In this document: positions 1 to 5,134 of the stretch, piece after piece
Layout: each line of letters opens with the position of its first letter
How positions within the stretch are numbered: position 1 is the first letter of the stretch
Assembly: GCA_045541305.1 (NCBI GenBank)
Contig: JAZQIV010000003.1
Coordinates: forward strand, 1 to 5,134
Origin: RGIG3009 sp045541305
GTDB lineage: Bacteria > Bacillota > Clostridia > Oscillospirales > Acutalibacteraceae
Reading direction: 5' to 3'
Length of the DNA: 5,134 nt
Notes under the pieces: model-generated
The model's database searches: none
Seen by the model: the letters and a program-made list of their open reading frames with translations, nothing else
Told to the model about the DNA's origin: nothing
Made by a program: the position numbers and the translations under genes

Positions 1-1
1 C

Positions 2-208
2 GAGAAAGCGGCACTTTGCGGCATTGAGGCGATGGCGGACTTTTTCAAATCACTCGGCATGCCGAGCACGTTACGTGAGTTTGGCATTAAAAAAGAAAAG
101 ATTCCGCGGTTGTGCGAGTTGTGTACCAACAACGGCACGCGCGTGATAGCATCGTATATCCCTATGGACTATGATGCGGTTAAAGAAATATTTGAAAGCT
201 GTTATTAA
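2..208 (+). CDS. Iron-containing alcohol dehydrogenase, C-terminal end (partial)
   Basis: The reading frame is open from the left edge to a TAA at 206-208 and gives the last 68 residues of a longer protein; the start lies outside the window. The segment carries the usual C-terminal pattern of group III iron alcohol dehydrogenases of the butanol dehydrogenase type: GIEAMADFFKSLGMPSTLRE, then a helix with CELCTNNGTR, then a closing stretch ending in DYDAVKEIFESCY. In family members this helical domain packs against the metal site; the NAD(P)- and metal-binding residues lie further upstream and are not visible here. Such enzymes interconvert aldehydes and alcohols with NAD(P)H in the cytoplasm, often to reoxidise cofactor in fermentation. 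The substrate cannot be told from this fragment. The gene converges on the gat operon and is separated from it by a repeat and a terminator. Confidence 0.85.
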   Translation, partial: EKAALCGIEAMADFFKSLGMPSTLREFGIKKEKIPRLCELCTNNGTRVIASYIPMDYDAVKEIFESCY

Positions 209-262
209 GGCTGTTTGTTGTTCAAAAAGAGCTTTATTTAACACCGAGAGTGGGCGTGATAA

Positions 263-394
263 GCCTTCCTCCGAGAGGAAGGGGGACCGACGCGTAGCGT
301 TGGTGGAAGGAGCCTGCGTGACCGACGGTTTGCACGAATATATGGTTGCGCGTTCTCCCTCACCGCTTCGCGGAGCTCCCTCCCGGAGGGAGCC
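263..394. repeat. Inverted pair of hairpin-rich intergenic repeats (MITE/REP-like)
   Basis: Two diverged copies of one unit face each other. The left copy (263-312) has a perfect 8-bp hairpin CCTTCCTC/GAGGAAGG at 264-282 with a 3-nt loop. A second hairpin follows at 286-304, ACCGACGC/GCGTTGGT, with a GTA loop and one G-U pair. The copy ends in GGTGGAAGGAG. The right copy (355-394), read on the minus strand, shows the same order: GCTCCCTC/GAGGGAGC at 375-393 with a 3-nt loop, then CCGC/GCGG at 363-373 with a TTC loop, then GGTGAGGGAG. Between them lie about 42 bases without clear structure, apart from a second GACCGACG (285-292 and 320-327). Repeats of this design are common between genes in gut Clostridia, from general knowledge. 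They are non-coding; open frames across them look spurious. Whether this is a mobile element or an RNA-level structure is not known. Confidence 0.7.
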
Positions 395-433
395 GGTCTT
401 TTCTCCCAACTATCTTAATTGGAATATTGTGAA

Positions 434-465
434 ACGCGCACGGTTTCTAACCGTGCGCGTCTTTT
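434..465. terminator. Bidirectional intrinsic terminator between convergent units
   Basis: There is a perfect 12-bp stem, ACGCGCACGGTT (434-445) with AACCGTGCGCGT (449-460), and a 3-nt TCT loop. On the plus strand it is followed by CTTTTATAT, a usable U-tract for the alcohol dehydrogenase transcript. On the minus strand the hairpin begins 3 nt after the TAA of the asparaginase-family gene (464-466) and is followed by TTTCACAATATT, a weaker U-tract. It therefore most likely ends both transcripts, and ends the aspS-gat operon in particular. Confidence 0.85.
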
Positions 466-1519
466 ATATCGTTTCGTTATTGATTTCGGTTTGCATAAAC
501 GCAATAAGGTCGGTGCGCGATAACCCGCAGGACGTGCCGAGGAGTGCCTTGCAATAGGCGGCTTCGGTGGTCATCGCAAGCGGGACAGCGCCGTTTTGTG
601 CGGCATCGAACGCCGAGGAATATTGCTCGTCACTCAGCGTGCAGGGTGCCAAAAACAGCGGAATTTCCGACTGACGGCAGCGCTCCAGCAACCACACGAC
701 GGAATACGGCGAAAAGGCATCCTGCGGGGTGTTGCGTTCCACGCACACGGTGCCTGAATGATACGTGCCGTGCACGATGGCTTGTTGCCCTTTTAGGGGA
801 ATGCCCTTATACCGCAGGCCGGTAAACGGGAACAACAGCGTTACGCGATCCGCAAAGCGTGTGAAGTGCTGCAACGCGGGGGCGGGACAGCGGTTTTCGC
901 TGAACGGGCGCATGGCATCGATGGCGGACTGCAGGTTGTTGAGATCCGCCGACACAGCGTGATGCGGCGCGGCGCTGCGAAAATCCTCCGAACACGCGGG
1001 GCATTGCAGCAGCGTGCTTCCCAGGTGCAACCACAGCGTGCCGTCCGTGTTGCGATAGGGGACGTAGACGTTGGGTGCAAGACCGCCCATAATCAGTTCC
1101 ACGGCGGCGCGGAAATTGTAATTGGCGTTGCTGCTGTTGTCCGTGGGGGGGCGGTTGCCGGACACGAGCAGAATGGGGGTTTGGGTATCGCCAAACAGCA
1201 GCGACAGCATGGCGGCTGTGTAGGCAAGAGTATCGGTCCCGTGCAGCAGGATCACACCCGCATATTGGGACAGGTCAAACGCGCGCAGGTGCGCGATAAG
1301 GGCGTTCCATTTGGCAGGGGTCATATTTTCGCTGAGGGTTTGCGTGGGGAAATGTGAATCGACAAACAGATCGGCGCTGTGCTTTGCATAGACGGAGTCG
1401 CTGTTTGCAAAATGCGCCGCGATTGCACGTTTGGCAATCGCGGCGTTTAGCTTGCGTTGTCCGTCCTGCGGCGCACAGCCGATCGTGCCGCCGGTATACA
1501 CCGTCAGGATCTGTTTCAT
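464..1519 (-). CDS. Asparaginase-family protein (type I-like), last gene of the gat operon
   Basis: The product is a 351-residue cytoplasmic protein with no signal peptide, close to the usual 320-350 of type I asparaginases. Family landmarks visible are TGGTIG at residues 9-14 (Thr12 is the nucleophile position), SENM at 63-66 in the substrate-binding position, HGTDT at 93-97 (Thr95 and Asp96 of the second catalytic pair), VSGNRPP at 119-125, SSNANYN at 129-135, and a C-terminal domain with HGTYHSGTV. Known members hydrolyse Asn (or Gln) to Asp (or Glu) and ammonia; archaeal GatD is a relative that feeds ammonia to GatE. SENM..W and DFRS resemble GatD. By hand alignment the catalytic Lys (162 in E. 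coli AnsB) falls on Gln172, and no Lys lies nearby, so activity is doubtful. The ATG is preceded by GAGGTG (1525-1530) with 5-nt spacing, 12 nt after the gatB stop, so it is probably co-transcribed. Family assignment is sure; the reaction is not. Confidence 0.88.
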   Translation of the reverse strand: MKQILTVYTGGTIGCAPQDGQRKLNAAIAKRAIAAHFANSDSVYAKHSADLFVDSHFPTQTLSENMTPAKWNALIAHLRAFDLSQYAGVILLHGTDTLAYTAAMLSLLFGDTQTPILLVSGNRPPTDNSSNANYNFRAAVELIMGGLAPNVYVPYRNTDGTLWLHLGSTLLQCPACSEDFRSAAPHHAVSADLNNLQSAIDAMRPFSENRCPAPALQHFTRFADRVTLLFPFTGLRYKGIPLKGQQAIVHGTYHSGTVCVERNTPQDAFSPYSVVWLLERCRQSEIPLFLAPCTLSDEQYSSAFDAAQNGAVPLAMTTEAAYCKALLGTSCGLSRTDLIAFMQTEINNETI

Positions 1520-1531
1520 AAGAACACCTCG

Positions 1532-2974
1532 TTATTGGGCGTTGACAATGTTCACCAGGATCTCGCGGAGCGTTTGCGGATCGCAGTTGCCGCGCAGCTC
1601 CTTCATGCATTTGCCGAACAAGGCCATGAGCGCTTTTTCCTTGCCGCTCTTATAGTCGCTGACCGCTTTGGGATCGGCTTCCACGACCGCTTTGGCGACG
1701 CTTTCGATGAGGCTTGTATCATTGGACACGATCATGTGGTTGGCTTCGGCATAGGCAAGCGGCTGCAGCGCGGTATCCTCAAACATGGCGGCGAGGATCT
1801 TTTTGCCGTTGGCACGGCCAACCTTACCTTCGGAAACCAGCAGGATGAGCTCGCCCAGCGCTTTGCCGTTGATGTTGAGCTGGTCATACGTCATTTTGCG
1901 GGCGTTTAAGATGCTCATCACCTCGGAAATGCTCCAGTTGGCGGCGTCCTTGGCGTTTTGACAAACGTCATACGCCGCTTCAAAGCATTCACAAAGCGCG
2001 ATGCTCTTGGTGAGCTGATCGGCATCGTATGCGGTCAGACCGTATTCATCCATATACCGTGCGCGCTTGACCTCGGGGAATTCGGGGAGCGATGCTTTGA
2101 TGCTTTCGAACCATTCCTCGTCGATCACCACCGGCATGACGTTGGGGTCGGGGAAGTAGCGATAATCGCCAGCGGTTTCTTTGGTGCGCATGGCATAGCT
2201 CTTGCCTTTGATGTCATCCCACCGTCTGGTTTCCTGCACCAGCACCTCGGTGTGGTTTTCGATGGCGTCGATGTGACGCGCGGTTTCGTATTCGATGGCG
2301 CGCTTGATGGCTTCCACCGAGTTCATGTTTTTCATTTCGGTGCGCACGCCGAGCACGTCGCTGCCTGCGGGGCGAACCGACAGGTTCACGTCGCAACGCA
2401 TGGTGCCGTGTGCCATTTCGCATTCCGCCACCTTGGCGTAGCGAAGCAGGGTTTTGAGGCGTTCCAGGTACGCTTCCACTTCCTCGGCACTCGACAAGTC
2501 GGGCTGGCTGACGATCTCGATCAGCGGCACGCTGGTGCGGTTGTAGTCCACGTGCGTGGTATCCTCGCGGATATCGTGCACGAGCTTGCCTGCATCCTCT
2601 TCCATGTGGATTTGCTTGATGCGCACCTGCTTTTTGCCTTTGGAGGTTTCGATCTCCACTAAACCGTTGACTGCCACGGGGGCAAACCATTGGGTGGTTT
2701 GATAGGCGGCGGGGAGATCTGGGTAATAATAACTTTTCTTATCGAACGTGGTGACGCGGTTGATATCGCAGCCGAGCATTAAACCGGCTTTCATGCCGTA
2801 ATCCACCACGCGTTTGTTGACAACGGGCAGCATGCCGGGCATGCCGCAGCAGGCGGGGCAGACGTGCTCGTTGGGTTCGGCACCGAAGGAATGTGCCGAG
2901 CAGGAACAGAAAATCTTGGACTTGGTGGCAAGCTCGACGTGCACTTCCAAGCCGATGACGGTTTCGTATTGCAT
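1532..2974 (-). CDS. gatB: Asp/Glu-tRNA amidotransferase subunit B
   Basis: This is a full-length GatB of 480 residues (family about 475-480). GatB activates the side-chain carboxylate of Asp-tRNA(Asn) or Glu-tRNA(Gln) with ATP and amidates it with ammonia coming from the partner subunit. Visible are IGLEVHVEL at residues 7-15 with Glu10 and His12 of the Mg site, zinc-type cysteines C23, C25, C39 and C42 (FCSC, VCPAC), FDKKSYYYPDLP at 77-88, HMEEDAGK at 123-130 with Glu125, the NR..VPLIEIV signature near 145-155, a DYRYFP block at 270-275, and the C-terminal YqeY-like tRNA-binding helices from about 330 onward. Small deviations are Ser148 and Gln157, where most family members have Gly (or Cys) and Glu. 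The ATG has AAGGAGG at 2984-2990 with 9-nt spacing, overlapping the gatA stop. Unlike GatA, this subunit looks fully functional. It is very likely translated and assembled together with GatC and GatA. Confidence 0.97.
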   Translation of the reverse strand: MQYETVIGLEVHVELATKSKIFCSCSAHSFGAEPNEHVCPACCGMPGMLPVVNKRVVDYGMKAGLMLGCDINRVTTFDKKSYYYPDLPAAYQTTQWFAPVAVNGLVEIETSKGKKQVRIKQIHMEEDAGKLVHDIREDTTHVDYNRTSVPLIEIVSQPDLSSAEEVEAYLERLKTLLRYAKVAECEMAHGTMRCDVNLSVRPAGSDVLGVRTEMKNMNSVEAIKRAIEYETARHIDAIENHTEVLVQETRRWDDIKGKSYAMRTKETAGDYRYFPDPNVMPVVIDEEWFESIKASLPEFPEVKRARYMDEYGLTAYDADQLTKSIALCECFEAAYDVCQNAKDAANWSISEVMSILNARKMTYDQLNINGKALGELILLVSEGKVGRANGKKILAAMFEDTALQPLAYAEANHMIVSNDTSLIESVAKAVVEADPKAVSDYKSGKEKALMALFGKCMKELRGNCDPQTLREILVNIVNAQ

Positions 2975-2988
2975 ATCTGTTGCCCTCC

Positions 2989-4095
2989 TTAGCTAAGTTT
3001 TTCCGCAACGTGCAGCAACACGTTTTCGGAGAAGGCGTTGCCGATCACCTGCACGCCGCCTGCGACCACGGCCGGCAAGCCGGTGATGGAGGCCGGAGCG
3101 GTGAAACGGTTTTCCACAAACGGGTCCACCGTATCGGGGACGTAGGCTTCGGCGGATACCGCGGGAAGCAGGAGCGCATCGTATTCGGCAAACAGCGCTT
3201 CAAACGCTTCCTTGATAACGCGGCGCACGCGCAGCGCTTTATCGTACACCTTCATATAGTTATCGGTGGACAAGGTTTCCGAACCGAACAGAATCACGGT
3301 TTTGAGAAGATCACCGAACGCTTCGGTACGGCTGTTGGTATACAGCTCGTCGATGCCCGTGAAATTCTGTGCGCGGTGGCCGTATTTGACGCCGTCGTAA
3401 CGGGATACGTTGTTGCACAGCTCCGCGCTCATGAGAATGTTCCAGGCGGCGCGGGCAGCGGCAAACACCTCGCCTGCGACGTGGCAGACCTCCACGCCGG
3501 CGGCTTGCAATGCCTGTTCCGCTTTGGAAAGATCGCCGCCGAACACGTCCAAAACGGCGACTTTGCGCACCGTATCCGCACCGTTCAGCACGCGGGCGCA
3601 ATCCGAAGCGGGCAGGGAGGTGCCGTCTTTATCGTCATGACCCACAATGGCGCTGAGCGCTTCGCGGCAATCGGCAACGGTGGCGGCAAGAATGCTGACC
3701 GTTTCGCCCGAGCAGGCAACCGGGATGGTGCCGAAGCGCGATACCGTGCCGTAGGTGGGTTTTAAGCTGACAAGTCCGCTTTGCGCGGCGGCGCGGCTGG
3801 GATAGCCGTTTACGTCCATGCAGATGGCGGCAGAGGCTTTGCCGGAGCGAACAGCCGCGGCGGCTGCATTTTGCAGGGCACCGTTTTCCACAAGGGCACC
3901 CGCGGCCGACGTTTCGCCAAGCAGGTCAATGCCGAATTCGCCAACGGCGGCTTTGCCGACGATGGTGTGACCGGCGGCTTGCAGCCGCGCGATCACTTCG
4001 GCGTCAAACAAGCTGCGATAATCCGCGAGCATGCGCGAGCCGGCGGTGGTCGGCATGTCTTTGGTTAACAGTAAATCGTCTAACACAATGTTCAT
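2989..4095 (-). CDS. gatA: Shortened GatA homologue lacking the amidase catalytic residues
   Basis: The product is 368 residues, against about 485 for normal GatA, the amidase-signature subunit that releases ammonia from glutamine. Matches are clear in SLKPTYGTVSRFG (110-122), VGHDDKDGTS (151-160), NNVSRYDGVKYGHR (228-241), KVYDKALRVRR (282-292) and ITGLPA (337-342). The protein starts at the position of the usual IAIKDN box, so the first 70 or so residues are absent. At the triad positions my alignment puts Asp6 for Lys79, Leu74 for cis-Ser154 and Tyr98 for Ser178 (S. aureus numbering); GGSSGG and DTGGSIR are missing. Arg358 and Asp425 of the glutamine site appear as Val267 and Asn329, and about 9 residues are deleted after GLPA. 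The ATG at 4093-4095 has AAGGAGG 8 nt upstream; an in-frame ATG at 4159-4161 would only run back into gatC. The frame is intact, so this looks like a maintained pseudoenzyme or scaffold rather than a decaying gene. Confidence 0.9.
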   Translation of the reverse strand: MNIVLDDLLLTKDMPTTAGSRMLADYRSLFDAEVIARLQAAGHTIVGKAAVGEFGIDLLGETSAAGALVENGALQNAAAAAVRSGKASAAICMDVNGYPSRAAAQSGLVSLKPTYGTVSRFGTIPVACSGETVSILAATVADCREALSAIVGHDDKDGTSLPASDCARVLNGADTVRKVAVLDVFGGDLSKAEQALQAAGVEVCHVAGEVFAAARAAWNILMSAELCNNVSRYDGVKYGHRAQNFTGIDELYTNSRTEAFGDLLKTVILFGSETLSTDNYMKVYDKALRVRRVIKEAFEALFAEYDALLLPAVSAEAYVPDTVDPFVENRFTAPASITGLPAVVAGGVQVIGNAFSENVLLHVAEKLS

Positions 4096-4103
4096 GGTAC
4101 ATG

Positions 4104-4110
4104 CCTCCTT
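4104..4110 (-). promoter_or_regulatory. Shine-Dalgarno of the gatA homologue, overlapping the gatC stop
   Basis: On the minus strand AAGGAGG directly continues the gatC stop codon (TAAGGAGG) and sits 8 nt before the ATG at 4093-4095. It fixes the start of the shortened GatA there and argues that the missing N-terminus was not lost by misannotation: upstream sequence is gatC in a different frame. The same arrangement, stop overlapping the ribosome binding site, is repeated at the gatA-gatB junction (2983-2991), suggesting coupled translation. Confidence 0.85.
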
Positions 4111-4390
4111 ATTCCACCACACGGGGGACACACCAGTATCCCTCGTCGGTTTCGGGCGCATCCTGCTGCAATGCTTCCCGTGTGAACGTTTGCGACACCA
4201 CGTCCTCCCGCACGACCGTCATGACCGGCATGACGTGTACCATGCGCTCCACGTTTTCGGTATCGATGGTATCCAAAACGGCGCTGTCCTGTTCACGCGC
4301 GGCATAAAACGCGAGAAAGGATTCTTTTTGCGCTTCGGTCAGCTTGAGCTGATTGAGCAATTCCAACCGTCTTAAAATTTCTCTATCCAT
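4109..4390 (-). CDS. gatC: Asp/Glu-tRNA amidotransferase subunit C
   Basis: This is a complete GatC of 93 residues, the usual size. GatC is a small, extended protein that wraps around the GatA-GatB interface and stabilises the complex. The sequence begins MDREILRRLELLNQLKL with the typical two N-terminal helices (residues 3-40). It continues with the linker DTENVERMVHVMPVMTVVRED at 43-63, matching the family pattern of a D-T-E-x-V element followed by H-V-x-P and L-R-E-D. It ends with APETDEGYWCVPRVVE, matching the family's AP..E.GYF.VP.V.E tail. The ATG is preceded by AAGGAGT (4398-4404) at 7-nt spacing, 24 nt after the aspS stop. It is not visibly degraded, so the GatA partner-binding role is probably kept even though GatA is unusual. 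Confidence 0.94.
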   Translation of the reverse strand: MDREILRRLELLNQLKLTEAQKESFLAFYAAREQDSAVLDTIDTENVERMVHVMPVMTVVREDVVSQTFTREALQQDAPETDEGYWCVPRVVE

Positions 4391-4414
4391 GCAAAAGACT
4401 CCTTATGAGTAAAA

Positions 4415-5134
4415 TCAGTCGCGCACTTTGATGTGCACTTCACGCAGCTGCTGCTCAGTGACGTCGCCGGGGGCACCCATCATGAGATCCTGCGCGTTGC
4501 CGTTTAAGGGGAACGCGATGACATCGCGGATGGTTTCCTCGCCCGCGATGAGCATGATCATGCGGTCCACACCGGGCGCCATGCCGGCGTGCGGGGGGGC
4601 ACCGTAAGCAAAGGCGGTGTACAAAGCGCCGAATTTGGCTTTGAGATCCTCTTCACCGTAACCGGCGATTTCGAACGCTTTGCGCATGATTTCGGGGTTG
4701 TGGTTACGCACCGCACCCGACGACAGTTCCACACCGTTGCACACGATATCGTACTGGTACGCGAAAATTTCCAGCGGGTCCTTGTTAAGCAGGGCATCCA
4801 TGCCACCCTGCGGCATGGAGAACGGATTGTGCGTGAAATCGATCTTGCCGGTTTCCTCGTTCAATTCGTACATCGGGAAATCCACGATGAAGCAGAATTC
4901 GAACGAGTCGTCCTTGATGAGGTTCAGCTCATTGGCGATCCAGGTGCGCATCTCACCCGACAGGCGATTGATGACCGAAGCGCTGTCGCTGATAAAGAAC
5001 AGCGATTCGCCTTCCTTGATGCCCACGAGTTCGGTGAGCTCGGCTTTTTGTTCTTCGGTTAAGAATTTGGCGATGGGGCCTTTATATTCGCCGTCCTCCA
5101 GCGTGATATAGCCGATGCCGAATTTCATGCCGAT
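4415..5134 (-). CDS. aspS: Aspartyl-tRNA synthetase, C-terminal part (partial)
   Basis: About 239 C-terminal residues of a bacterial-type class II AspRS (normally about 590) are present; the start lies beyond the right edge. Visible in order are most of the GAD insertion domain (GPIAKFLTEEQ through GESLFFISDSASVINRLSGEMR), the catalytic-core stretch IVDFPMYELNEETGKIDFTHNPFSMP, NGVELSSGAVRNH, and class II motif 3 GMAPGVDRMIMLI with its ATP-binding Arg. It ends with the AFPLNGNAQDLMMGAP block shared by the family. The enzyme charges tRNA(Asp), and in non-discriminating forms also tRNA(Asn), with aspartate. HNPFS replaces the HHPFT of E. coli-type enzymes; from memory HNPFS is typical of alphaproteobacterial non-discriminating AspRS. 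The anticodon-binding domain that decides specificity is not in the window. The TGA at 4415-4417 is 24 nt before gatC, so it is probably the upstream gene of the same operon, supplying Asp-tRNA(Asn) to GatCAB. Confidence 0.95.
   Translation of the reverse strand: MGMKFGIGYITLEDGEYKGPIAKFLTEEQKAELTELVGIKEGESLFFISDSASVINRLSGEMRTWIANELNLIKDDSFEFCFIVDFPMYELNEETGKIDFTHNPFSMPQGGMDALLNKDPLEIFAYQYDIVCNGVELSSGAVRNHNPEIMRKAFEIAGYGEEDLKAKFGALYTAFAYGAPPHAGMAPGVDRMIMLIAGEETIRDVIAFPLNGNAQDLMMGAPGDVTEQQLREVHIKVRD

Noticed and set aside
195..235. Hairpin AAAGCT (195-200) with AGCTTT (230-235) as a terminator of the alcohol dehydrogenase gene
   Set aside because: Only 6 bp with a 29-nt loop, and its first arm lies inside the coding sequence; the 434-460 hairpin is far stronger.
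71..557. Open frames of 112 aa (71-409, minus) and 128 aa (171-557, plus) across the intergenic region
   Set aside because: They run through the inverted hairpin repeat and overlap the alcohol dehydrogenase or asparaginase-like gene; the Arg/Ser/Gly/Pro-rich translation is typical of frames read through such repeats, and no good ribosome binding site is seen.
1958..2662. 234-aa plus-strand open frame inside gatB
   Set aside because: It lies antisense to a convincing gatB; its His/Phe/Val-rich, Lys-poor composition is that of a mirror frame of a GC-rich gene and matches no family I recognise.
2980..3765. 261-aa plus-strand open frame inside the gatA homologue
   Set aside because: It is antisense to gatA and of the same shadow composition. 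I considered it because gatA is abnormal, but the minus-strand frame holds clear GatA motifs and a strong ribosome binding site while this one shows neither.
4096..4161. 22-residue N-terminal extension of GatA from the ATG at 4159-4161
   Set aside because: It overlaps the end of gatC, has no family similarity, and the ATG at 4093-4095 has a strong, well-spaced AAGGAGG.
4096..4390. Frameshift explanation for the missing GatA N-terminus
   Set aside because: The region upstream is a complete, normal gatC, so no displaced coding sequence for the missing 70 residues exists there in any frame.

Overview
The window looks like a piece of a Clostridia (Bacillota) chromosome, probably from the Oscillospiraceae/Ruminococcaceae area. 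This is inferred from strong AAGGAGG-type ribosome binding sites, a butanol-dehydrogenase-like iron alcohol dehydrogenase, and a hairpin-rich intergenic repeat of a style common in gut Clostridia. No taxon can be proven from the sequence alone.

Layout: positions 2-208 (+) hold the 3' end of an iron-containing alcohol dehydrogenase. Positions 209-463 are intergenic. They contain two diverged copies of a hairpin-pair repeat in inverted orientation (about 263-394) and a perfect 12-bp-stem terminator (434-460) between the two convergent transcription units. The remainder, 464-5134, is one tightly packed operon on the minus strand, read from right to left: aspS (3' part, cut by the window edge), gatC, a gatA homologue, gatB, and an asparaginase-family gene. 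Gaps are 24, 13, 14 and 12 nt. Each gene from gatC onward has its own Shine-Dalgarno sequence; those of gatA and gatB overlap the preceding stop codon.

Together, AspRS and GatCAB would make Asn-tRNA(Asn) (or Gln-tRNA(Gln)) by the indirect route: mischarging followed by amidation. The GatA homologue is not ordinary. It starts about 70 residues late, has no catalytic Lys, no GGSSGG box and no Ser nucleophile, and has also lost the residues thought to bind glutamine, while its C-terminal core is well kept. The gene directly after gatB belongs to the asparaginase family, the family that supplies the glutaminase GatD to archaeal GatE (a GatB homologue). The most interesting reading is a remodelled amidotransferase in which GatA is only a scaffold and the asparaginase-like protein delivers ammonia. 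A caution is that this protein itself appears to have Gln where the family's catalytic Lys normally sits.
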